Positions 36,156-47,400 of a stretch of DNA of 48,247 nucleotides are shown piece after piece. The stretch is from NCBI GenBank assembly GCA_032718475.1, contig JAUCBJ010008265.1, positions 1 through 48,247 of the forward strand. Direction: 5' to 3'. Source of the stretch: Nemertoderma westbladi (Eukaryota > Xenacoelomorpha > Nemertodermatida > Nemertodermatidae). Position 1 is the first letter of the stretch; every line of letters starts with the position of its first letter. The notes below the pieces were generated by a model. The model saw nothing but the letters and a program-made list of their open reading frames with translations. It was not told the origin of the DNA and ran no database searches. Position numbers and translations under genes: made by a program.

Positions 36156-39100
36156 TTAAAATACTTTTATTACTCGCAAATTAAATATTAATTCATGGAT
36201 TACCGTTTGGATGAGTAGATATACTTCATTTGTATTCATGCAAGGATTGAGTCTAAAGTTGATGGCACCCAATAAATCGCGTCGCATTTGTATGTTTCCT
36301 TGCTCGTCCCCATTGCCAGGGAAACCCGTTACAAAGGCAAATGGTTGCCACGGATGGAGGTTTGTATTGTTCGTTACTACAGTTCCTCGTCCAGTGCGGT
36401 GATCTTCAAGGGCTCTCTTAAAATGGGCGGTCTCACCAATGAAATAAAGATCAGGGTATGGTAAACTGATTAAAATGTAAACAAACCCAATGGAGTCGTC
36501 GGGGATTTGAATATCACGGTAGAACGTAATGCGTTGAGCGGGTCTGGGCTGTTCTAGAACAGTGGATAAACCACTGCCAGCAGGGAAATCTCGCAATACG
36601 TTCATTTTTTCTAAACACCCAGAGATATGTTTCAGGACTGTCGACTTTTGTCGTAATAGAATTTTAATATATTTCAAAGTATCTTGCCTACTTCCAATAA
36701 AGTATAAGCAATAAAGTCGGCAGACTCTGGAGATTATTACTAGCAGTTGGGATTTCAGCCAAAGGTTGTACATGGATCTCTCAGGACCAAGTTGTGTCGC
36801 TAAGAGGAGGATTGTAAGTCCAATTATTCGATGGACTGTGACGGCAGCAATGTGCTGGACAGGCCACTGCTCACGGCGAGCTTTCTGGACATTTGGTCCA
36901 ACTTCCACCTCCTCTGAAATCCGTTTACTGAAGCGGACCAACGCATATTGGGCGGTATTTGTCAGGTCAACTGCAGCAACACCAACCGGTACTAACCTAC
37001 ACAAAAGTTTCGGATCAGTGGCAGTTGGGAGTTCTTCAATAACTACGAGCTGACCCTGTGAGAACGTTTGGCCACTCACATGGCCATTGAATGTAACACG
37101 CATTACGGCTCCAACTGGAATGAGGAGGGTCCGTGCTTCCCTCACCGCATTGTCCAACAATGTGGATACCCGGTCCGTTGCCTTTAACCAGGCACCAACA
37201 TGGCTCTCCATCTCGTCATTGGACGTATATGTCTCACACACAAGTCCAGGTTGTTGGCGAAGTGACTGCAGATAATTTGCGGTCGCTTCACATTCAGCCT
37301 TTAGCTTGCCAACAACCCTTGTGGAGCCAGCTGGAACGTCGTCCCAAGAATCAACAAAGTGAGCCCTGGTGGAAATGAGCTCAATGGCTCGATCTTCTTC
37401 AACTTGGGAGATCTCATGGGATCGAAGTATTTGGATTACTTCCTGGAGTTCAGGATCTGCGGCAGAGCGGACATAAGATTGAAGTAAAATTACTTTGTAC
37501 AAGGTGAGGAACTGGGGGGAGAGCCAAAATAATGAACCGCGAACAGGAGGGAGTTGCTCGCTGTCCCCAGAACAGATAATTAACTTTCCTCCGAATGGAA
37601 TTTTTGTTTTTGTTATTTTCTTTAGAATTTGGTCTAAAGTTGAAACCCATTCCGATGGAAACAGTCCAACTTCATCGATCAGGATTACATCCAACCGATT
37701 CAGTATCGCATATTTTTTACTCTTTACAAGAGTCAGCAGGCAATCCTCAGCCAGTGCTTTGACTTCCATCGTTTTATTGGATTTACTTCCACTGAGGCCG
37801 ATAAGAGAGTGGAAGTGTATACCTCCGAGCTCTCTGGCCTTGTTGCTAGTGATGGAAGTAGCTACAAGACGTAACCCTTTCGAAATGGCATAGGCACCAA
37901 CTTGAAGCATTACTTGGGTCTTACCTACCCCAGGTGGTCCTACAAAAACCAGAGGATTGACAAATTTGGTTTCTGGATCGCGATATTTATTAATACTGTC
38001 AATGCCAATACGTAGGGAATCAGTCTGTTCGTGATGTGATATGTCAGATTGGTCTGGGTGTCGGGAAAGATGGGGCAGCCAATTAGAGGGCGCGTCACGG
38101 GTGATAGTGTCAATGTCCTGAGGAAGGTCAATGTGCTTCTCCCGTAGAGCCACTATGAAGGACTCCTTGGCCCTCCTCTCGTATTTCAGTATCTCAGATG
38201 TCTCTCTCTCTCGGAACAGACATTCCTGTGCCAGTGGCAGACTGTGAAACTCGATATTGTTGTTTAGCAGCAGTGCCTTGAGGACTCTATCTGCAGCTTG
38301 AAACATGTTATTGAATTGTCTGTGTGAGATGGCGTAGTGGTACAGTTGTTCATCCACGTAGCGTCGGAAAAGGTTGTTGTAGTCTCCCTCAGTGATATAA
38401 TGGGAGTCCGGAATTAATTTACTGTACATGAAACTGTCAAGGTAATTAATTTTATACAGATCCTGCTCCGTTTCAAATTCACCCAATGACAGCATTAGGT
38501 GAGGGAGGAATTTCTCAGTAGAGAACGGAGTAATTGAGGTAAAAACAACAATCGTGGGTTTTGTTTTGGACTTGTTAACGAACCGTTTAACATGTTGAGG
38601 ACTGTTCTGAATAATAGGCTCTAAAATATTGTGAAGTAAGTCAGCCGCTAGAGGGACACCATTCTCGGCTTGGTCTCGAAGGTGTTCAGTAGCTTTCACT
38701 ACACCAGATGCGCGGAGTTTCACTCTATTACCCAACCCATTAATCCATTCGCACTCACCAAGCTCCTCTGAGATATGATTATTTCTATGACATTCCTCAG
38801 TGAAACATTTGTAGTATAATTCCAAAGATTGAAATGTATTTCGTAACTCTGGGGGTCTCAAATTAAATTTCGTGATATAGTCAGCACGATAGCTGCTCTT
38901 TATGTAGTCTTTGATCAGTAGTTCCTGTGATGGAGTAAATTGTCTCTCCACCGGAAGTGCAGCCCGTTCAACTACAGGTTTGAGTTCATTGTCATTTATT
39001 ATGAGTTTATGTTCCTTACGAATGGGATAGCGATGAAGGAATCCACTTCTATTTTCGGGGATTGAACTTTGTATATGGATGAACTGGACGTTTGTTTTAA

Positions 39101-42100
39101 AGTATCCCAGATTAAGGCAGTGGAAGACAAGTTCAGGTACCCCGATGTTTCTGGTAGTGAATCCTTTGTCTTTCTTTGCCCTCTTCTCCTCAGCAATCCG
39201 CGCTCCCGTAATTTTTTCATTGACAATCCCTCGTTGATTGCCAATGAACTTACCTGGTTCGGAGGTTTCTTTTAGGATATACTTTGTATGTTCCTCTTTA
39301 CCAACCTCATACTTCAGAAGGTAAGCCTTTTGCATTCTATAGTCACACACCTGGACGTTGGTACAGGATCGCAGGAAGGTGAATAACCTGGGGTTAGTAG
39401 GGACAAAGAATTCACTACTTACAGCGGGGTACTGATGTTGTCCTCCACTGTATCTCTCAATGGGAACAATTGAGTCCTTCCATTCACTATAGACGGCAAG
39501 ACCCAGTTCCTCCATCCTCAACAGAGTAGACTCTGTATACAAACCTTCCCGTTCCTTAAAAAAGGCCGTTGTTCGTTCCGGATACCGGGTGTAGCGGCAT
39601 TTCGGATTCCCTGAGCTGTCGGTATATTTTTTGCAGCGCCCACCACCGGAGTTACAGTTGTGGGTCTGTAGATACTGCAGGTGGTTGAGGAAGTTGGGGA
39701 CATCTTTGTGTTCTATAACACGATCTTGAATTAAGGTCTCGAAATCTGTGCCGAAGGATTTGTTGAATAAACTCTTTGATTGGCAGCAGACTCGGCTTAG
39801 TGTGTCTGACCTTTCTTCTTGGTGTAATGTTAGACCCATGTGGACATGGGGTTTATTTCCTAGGGCGTTTTGGTCCTGAAATTCGTAACGCCAGAAGTAA
39901 TTCCGTGGATGTCCTAGTGGGCGTTGCGGACTATTCATTATCCACTCCATCACATGCGTGACAGTGCGATGCCAGGCACGGAGTAAAAGGACGAGATGGC
40001 CCTCCAGTTGCTCGGCGCATTCCGTAGGGGTTGCTAAAGCGCATCTGTTGATAATGGCGTTATATATGGGAGCAACACCAGGAGTCTCTGTATCATTGCA
40101 CGTTAGAGTGACGAAATAATCCCAAGCGCCATCCTTGGTGAGTGCCGCCAACTCGTTGAGTTTACGACGGGAGTCGATTTCGTCAAAATTTAATTTACTT
40201 TCTGGGTAGGAGTAGCCAATGTCCTTGGGGTCTACCATAAACTCCAACCCTCGTTTCAGGACCAACGTTGGTGAATTAACAGCGAGTTGTTTGTTCAACA
40301 GAGTTGAAAATACTGATGTGATGTATGATAACGTTGTGGATGTGGGAATGGTGTTATCCCTCAGTCGTATAGATAAGTGGTCTTCCAGACTGGCAAGACC
40401 TCTTTTGGTTGAGGTTCTACTGCAATACATGATAGATGGCATTGCCCCAACTACCGAATTAAATTTCGAGCAGTAGAAAAGAGTTGGATAGAGGATGCCA
40501 TCGGGGTATGTTAGAGGTACAGTACCATCACGGCTGAGGGAGGTGATGTGGTGCATCAACCTATTGAAGGTGGCGTTTTGAGGTGGTTGGTTACGCCGAC
40601 GGAGCACTCCGAGTTCATTATTGAGGAGAAGGTGAATGTGGGAGGAACGATTTACATCGTAGATGGGGATACGATCCATCCTGGCGAATAATGTACCGTG
40701 GTCCCTGTCTTCATCCATTATTTCATGGGATCCCAGAACTCCCATGCTGAGATCGATGTTCTCAGAGTCCCTCTCTGGGTCGTCACCATGATCGTCATCC
40801 AGGAATATTGACAACGGATCCTCATCAACAACGGGTACCTCCCTATTAGCAACATTAGAATCAGGAATTACGTCAGATTCAATATCTGCGGTTAAATTGC
40901 GTTGTACAAAGTGATCCCGGCCCTTCTTTAGTTGTTCCTTCCCGTGTTTGAAACACAAACCAGTACGGCAATGGACGTAGGGAAGTCCCCATGGACAGCG
41001 CCATCTGGCTCGTTGGTTGCACCTGGGGATGGAACAGAGAGACTCATTGTTCAGATGTTGGTGCACCAGCAGACAGTCCTGGTGAATGGAGCATCTCATG
41101 TTGGATTGGCCGGCAAAATGTGAGAGTAAAGACTTGGACAGATGATGGTCCATTTTCTTTACAAATATTAGTACTTCGAAGTGCTGGAATGTGGAAAAGC
41201 TGGATAACGTATTGGAACAAATTTCATTAGCTTTGGTGTCCTGGAAGGAGTAATTATCATTCCACCTGAAAATTGTATTACATTCTGTTCCTATAGATTG
41301 GAGGTAGTAGAGTCCATTACTAAGAATTACACAACCGGGGCTACTACTACTTGGAGGTAAAGAGGGGCATTCTAGAACACCCCCCAGAAAACGGCGAGTG
41401 CCATCTCGGATATATAACTCAATAGCATCCCCATTGGAGCGGTTTACCTCATGCCGAATGGAGATCCCAGGGACAGTGGCTAGAACTGTAGCACTTTTTG
41501 TTACAAGGGAGAGTTGTTGGTGCCCATTAGGGTAACTATTTAAAACAACATTATGTAATGTCTCCTCAGTTTGTGTTTGGAATGAATACCTCACTTTATT
41601 TAATGTTGAATATACAACTTTTACTAAGTCTTTAATAAAGTCGGCAGGGTTTTCTACTGACAGAAGATGTTTATGGAGTGGAGGTGAAGATGACAGGATA
41701 GAAACTAAATGACTTTGTAGGGGGAATTTAGCAGAGTTCACAGTGGGAAGTAGGGGTCGACTTCCACTGCTCCTACTATATGGATGGATGAGAGGGAGGT
41801 GGAAATTGTTGCTTTGGGAGAACTGATCTCCAGCATCTTTGGACGTATATTCTTCCCACTGAATAACTGCATCCTCATTGTCCATATATGTTCCCCCAGA
41901 TAAACATTCTTCAACGAGTTCCTCCGGGAAGGCTGGCGCAATCATGGTACCATACATCCCATATACAAACTCCTCCCCTAGATTTCGGCGATTTAAAGTA
42001 CACTGGAGGATATCTGGTCGCCTCTCCAGTGTCAGTCGTTCGCATGACGCCAGTCTGTTGTCGGTGACATGGAAGTCGTAGTCCGCCGCCAGTGATGCCA

Positions 42101-43813
42101 CAGACAATCCATGGTAGCCACCCATATTCTTGAATACGGGTAAGCTGCTGTTGTAGCGACCAACCTTCCCGTCTCTCACCATGTTCGGGACCACGGTAGC
42201 TGGTGCCAGTCTGTCTGGATATTGGAGAGGATCGGGTCGAGGATGGCGAGGAACATGAATATAGAGCTTCTGTGCGTTCTTATGTTGGTCGCAAAGAACA
42301 ACACAAAATCCCAGCTTGGGGTCTACGAGAAGACTGGGTGATACCTCCCAGGAAAGTATAGTGGAGCGAATCAACCAATCTTCTCGTGTACCTTGAACAA
42401 GATGGGGTTTCGGTCTGAAGGATGAGAAGTTGGGGACCCAAAAGTGGAGGAAGTTGTGTAGCTGTAGGAGGTTTCCCTGGTCAATAAACTCTCCACAACC
42501 CATAGGGCACCGGATGGCGTAACATGGATATTTATTGAGGGCGTTTATTATCCTCCCATCAAATAAACTATCCACCTCGGCTTTAAACCACGCCCTCTTT
42601 GCAGTAATATCATCAAAGGAGGGTGGAATGTTAAGGTTTGCGCGGATTGATGGCGAATATCTCATGTTGAGACCCGCCCACGCATTCCTCAACGTTTGTG
42701 GAACAATCTTCCACACCGACCTATCCGTGGTAGTGGTCACTAACGACCATAAGTATGCTGGCCAACCATCACTCCACTTCGGATGTATTGCATTTGTTGT
42801 CAGGTACAACTTACAGGGCTGACATAGCATGAACTCCCCTCGACCACTCCGTTTAAGTTCACCAAACTGCCGTCGGATTATTCCTCCCACAAACTGTAGG
42901 AGCGGCACCTCCATTCCCTCGACAGTTTGTCGAAGGCAGTTCTGGCACCTTCCATCCGGTACAATTTCGTACAAATCATCAGCCATAACATCGTCTTCGG
43001 ATTCCGAATCCGAATCCTCCTCACTTGAAGCCAGCTCCTCACCAGCTTCCTCCTCCAACACCCTGTGGTTGACTCCACTATGAACATTCCCAACTCCGGC
43101 ATGAACTCCAACATTCACTGGGTCTTCCACCCCCTCCCCTAAATTGGGATGTGATACCCTACCATGCTCCGTATTTATATTGGGATTATTTGTTGGATTA
43201 GTATTACTTGGGGGAACGGTATTACTTTCATTTTGTAACACAATTACTGCTGGGCGTGATGGTATAGGCAACTCTGTGTACTGCCTAGACAACTGATTCA
43301 TTTGTGTACGACGTATAAGGGATACATAGTGCGGCCCCAAGTCGTGGATGTAACCTAGGAAAATATCCCGCCCAGTATATCTGCCCTCCCTATGAATGAT
43401 ACCACTACCCGAATTGAATATACGTATATGTAAATGTAGAATTTTTGATAGAATTGAAAGAGAAAATTGATCCCCCCACTCCAGCCCAGTACGTACACGA
43501 TCTACATAAGTTTGATAATTGGAACCCACAGGTAAGATTGGTAGTAAAAAGTCCCTGTATATTTCTTCCCGCGCCCACAATTCATCGGCCACCAAACCTC
43601 TTAACTCAGGAACAGAATAATTTTGTCCGGATTCCATGAGGAGTGCGTGACGGATTGTAAGGTACAAACAGTCGCCGCCGCCTCCGCATTCGATCGCTTC
43701 TCGCCCGATGTTGTTGGCGTACTGGACGGCGGCAACTGTTCCTTGCGTTAGCGATGGCGTTATGTATTGATATGGATGAATAGTAGTTGTTTGTGCTGGA
43801 ATCGCTGATGGAC
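36156..43813 (-). CDS. Helitron-class replicase: OTU protease - Rep (HUH/Y2) - Pif1-like helicase - GIY-YIG-like domain
   Basis: Rolling-circle transposase of the Helitron/Helentron kind, acting on DNA in the nucleus. Numbering counts the TTG at 43667 as residue 1. OTU: GGGGDC just upstream of residue 1 (catalytic Cys at 43668-43670), WGD near 65, and the catalytic-His motif PHYVSL (H113). An acidic linker (about 205-235) follows, then zinc-type Cys pairs C241/C244 and C282/C285 and a Cys/His cluster 859-908. Rep: FVTLTCN (1185-1191), HUH as HVH (H1274, H1276) and YLLKY (Y1449, Y1453). Helicase: GPPGVGKT (K1916), IDE (D1998-E1999), GDSEQLPPV (D2035), VHRIIGLT (H2279) and SQLLVIISRV. GIY-YIG-like: GFVYI (2394), YFIGET (2408), R2418, H2423, and PW followed by VTGFPG. 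The frame is open through to the stop at 36156, with no frameshift seen. No ATG lies between the in-frame stop at 43866-43868 and the Cys, so the start is upstream and spliced; the left limit given here is a candidate acceptor. Confidence 0.9.
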
Positions 43814-43889
43814 CTAAAACAATTAATTTAATAATATTATATATTATAATATGAGATAGAAGAATTTAGATAGTTTGGAAAGTATCTAC
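43814..43889 (-). other. candidate short intron at the 5' end of the replicase gene
   Basis: On the minus strand TTGTTTTAG at 43814-43822 is a good 3' splice site, with T-rich sequence before AG. A GTAGAT donor lies at 43889-43884, giving a 76-nt intron. Joining there keeps the frame and gives a natural-looking run (SEYFAG then PSAIPAQ) into the OTU domain. The upstream piece is open for only ~13 codons before a TGA, so a further exon would be needed. The acceptor is better supported than the donor. Confidence 0.35.
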
Positions 43890-44420
43890 CAGCAAAGTAT
43901 TCTGATTCTCGAATCTTTATTTGCACTCACTCATTACGTTCGTTCGTGTTACAAAGCACTCAGATCAGTACACTATATTTTGTTGCTTTGAACACTTTTA
44001 TTAGGCTGATAGTTATTAGTGTTATATTTATATTACAAAATTTCCACTATTAGATATATATAGCTTAATAAGAACATAAAAACTAAACAATCTATGTGTC
44101 CACTTAAATAAAAAGTAATATTTATATTCTATGAAATATTTAGTGATATTATTATGATGATTCTGTTTAGAAATGGAAATCACAATGACGGACATCACCT
44201 GGGGTTGAACTTGCGCAAAATTTAATCCCCCCACCCCCCCTCACCCAGGGGAAAGGCAACGCAAAAAACATTAACCTGAAACCTATGCTATTAACTCTTG
44301 TTTATTGTTTTGGTTTGAATAACATACACTTGTAACCTGCACCAAGTGTTACAACCAGTTCGGATCAGCACACTGTTACATATTACTTTACTAACACGTA
44401 TGCTACTTTACTAACACGTC
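43890..44420. other. AT-rich spacer upstream of the replicase
   Basis: Presumed 5' flank of the replicase gene. It has two related stretches: GTGTTACAAAGCACTCAGAT (about 43946) and GTGTTACAACCAGTTCGGAT (about 44346), both followed by CAG(T/C)ACACT. TACTTTACTAACACGT is directly repeated at about 44383-44420. A C-rich run lies at 44227-44242. No promoter could be identified with confidence and the short minus-strand frame here has no recognisable domain. Confidence 0.5.
44272..44345 (+). repeat. diverged copy of the 91-bp satellite insert
   Basis: Starts TTAACC like the insert, then shares CTATTRACT and TTTATTGTTTTGGTTTGAAT (insert: TTTATTGTTTTGGTTAGAAT), then GTAACCTGC. Flanking sequence does not match the satellite, and no second TTAA closes it on the right. 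Confidence 0.6.
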
Positions 44421-47400
44421 ATACGAAGTTAAGGTTCCAGAATACTACCAGCGCGGCATATAACTGGTAACAAACGGGGATACAATGGTAGTAAATATAA
44501 TTACTTGGTGGTCTATTTGATATAACTTAGTCATACAAAGTTAAGGTTCCAGAATACTACCAGTATGGCATACAACTGGTAACAAACGGGGATACAATGG
44601 TAGTAAATATAATTACTTGGTGGTCTATTTGATATAACTTAGTCATACGAAGTTAAGGTTCCAGAATACTACCAGCGATGGCATACAACTGGTAACAAAC
44701 GGGGATACAATGGTAGTAAATATAATTACTTGGTGGTCTATTTGATATAACTTAGTCATACGAAGTTAAGGTTCCAGAATACTACCAGTCGGGCATACAA
44801 CTGGTAACAAACGGGGATACAATGGTAGTAAATATAATTACTTGGTGGTCTATTTGGTATAACTTAGTCACACGAAGTTAAGGTTCCAGAATACTACCAG
44901 TATGGCATACAACTGGTAACAAACTGGGATACAATGGTAGTAAATATAATTACTTGGTGGTCTATTTGATATAACTTAGTCATACGAAGTTAGGGTTCCA
45001 GAATACTACCAGTATGGCATACAACTGGTAACAAACGGGGATACAATGGTAGTAAATATAATTACTTGGTGGTCTATTTGATATAACTTAGTCATACGAA
45101 GTTAAGGTTCCAGAATACTACCAGTATGGCATACAACTGGTAACAAACGGGGATACAATGGTAGTAAATATAATTACTTGGTGGTCTATTTGATATAACT
45201 TAGTCATACGAAGTTAAGGTTCCAGAATACTACCAGTATGGCATACAACTGGTAACAAACTGGGATACAATGGTAGTAAATATAATTACTTGGTGGTCTA
45301 TTTGATATAACTTAGTCATACGAAGTTAGGGTTCCAGAATACTACCAGTATGGCATACAACTGGTAACAAACGGGGATACAATGGTAGTAAATATAATTA
45401 TTAATTGGTGGTCTATTTGGTATAACTTAGTCATACGAAGTTAAGGTTCCAGAATACTACCAGTATGGCATACAACTGGTAACAAACGGGGATACAATGG
45501 TAGTAAATATAATTACTTGGTGGTCTATTTGATATAACTTAGTCATACGAAGTTAAGGTTCCAGAATACTACCAGTATGGCATACAACTGGTAACAAACG
45601 GGGATACAATGGTAGTAAATATATTATTACTTGGTGGTCTATTTGATATAACTTAGTCATACGAAGTTAAGGTTCCAGAATACTACCAGTATGGCATACA
45701 ACTGGTAACAAACGGGGATACAATGGTAGTAAATATAATTACTTGGTGGTCTATTTGATATAACTTAGTCATACGAAGTTAAGGTTCCAGAATACTACCA
45801 GTATGGCATACAACTGGTAACAAACGGGGATACAATGGTAGTAAATATAATTACTTGGTGGTCTATTTGATATAACTTAGTCATACGAAGTTAAGGTTCC
45901 AGAATACTACCAGTATGGCATACAACTGGTAACAAACGGGGATACAATGGTAGTAAATATAATTATTAATTGGTGGTCTATTTGGTATAACTTAGTCATA
46001 CGAAGTTAAGGTTCCAGAATACTACCAGTATGGCATACAACTGGTAACAAACTGGGATACAATGGTAGTAAATATAATTACTTGGTGGTCTATTTGATAT
46101 AACTTAGTCATACGAAGTTAAGGTTCCAGAATACTACCAGTATGGCATACAACTGGTAACAAACGGGGATACAATGGTAGTAAATATAATTACTTGGTGG
46201 TCTATTTGATATAACTTAGTCATACGAAGTTAAGGTTCCAGAATACTACCAGTATGGCATACAACTGGTAACAAACGGGGATACAATGGTAGTAAATATA
46301 ATTATTAATTGGTGGTCTATTTGATATAACTTAGTCATACGAAGTTAAGGTTCCAGAATACTACCAGTATGGCATACAACTGGTAACAAACGGGGATACA
46401 ATGGTAGTAAATATAATTACTTGGTGGTCTATTTGATATAACTTAGTCATACGAAGTTAAGGTTCCAGAATACTACCAGTATGGCATACAACTGGTAACA
46501 AACGGGGATACAATGGTAGTAAATATATTATTACTTGGTGGTCTATTTGATATAACTTAGTCATACGAAGTTAAGGTTCCAGAATACTACCAGTATGGCA
46601 TACAACTGGTAACAAACGGGGATACAATGGTAGTAAATATAATTACTTGGTGGTCTATTTGATATAACTTAGTCATACGAAGTTAAGGTTCCAGAATACT
46701 ACCAGTATGGCATACAACTGGTAACAAACGGGGATACAATGGTAGTAAATATAATTACTTGGTGGTCTATTTGATATAACTTAGTCATACGAAGTTAAGG
46801 TTCCAGAATACTACCAGTATGGCATACAACTGGTAACAAACGGGGATACAATGGTAGTAAATATAATTATTACTTGGTGGTCTATTTGATATAACTTAGT
46901 CATACGAAGTTAAGGTTCCAGAATACTACCAGTATGGCATACAACTGGTAACAAACGGGGATACAATGGTAGTAAATATAATTACTTGGTGGTCTATTTG
47001 ATATAACTTAGTCATACGAAGTTAAGGTTCCAGAATACTACCAGTATGGCATACAACTGGTAACAAACGGGGATACAATGGTAGTAAATATAATTACTTG
47101 GTGGTCTATTTGATATAACTTAGTCATACGAAGTTAAGGTTCCAGAATACTACCAGTATGGCATACAACTGGTAACAAACGGGGATACAATGGTAGTAAA
47201 TATAATTACTTGGTGGTCTATTTGATATAACTTAGTCATACGAAGTTAAGGTTCCAGAATACTACCAGTATGGCATACAACTGGTAACAAACGGGGATAC
47301 AATGGTAGTAAATATAATTACTTGGTGGTCTATTTGATATAACTTAGTCATACGAAGTTAAGGTTCCAGAATACTACCAGTATGGCATACAACTGGTAAC

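Noticed and set aside
44527-44545. Resemblance of ATAACTTAGTCATACGAAGTTA in the 112-bp unit to a loxP site
   Set aside because: Only one arm matches well, the 13-8-13 architecture is absent, and it lies in a eukaryotic minisatellite; chance similarity.
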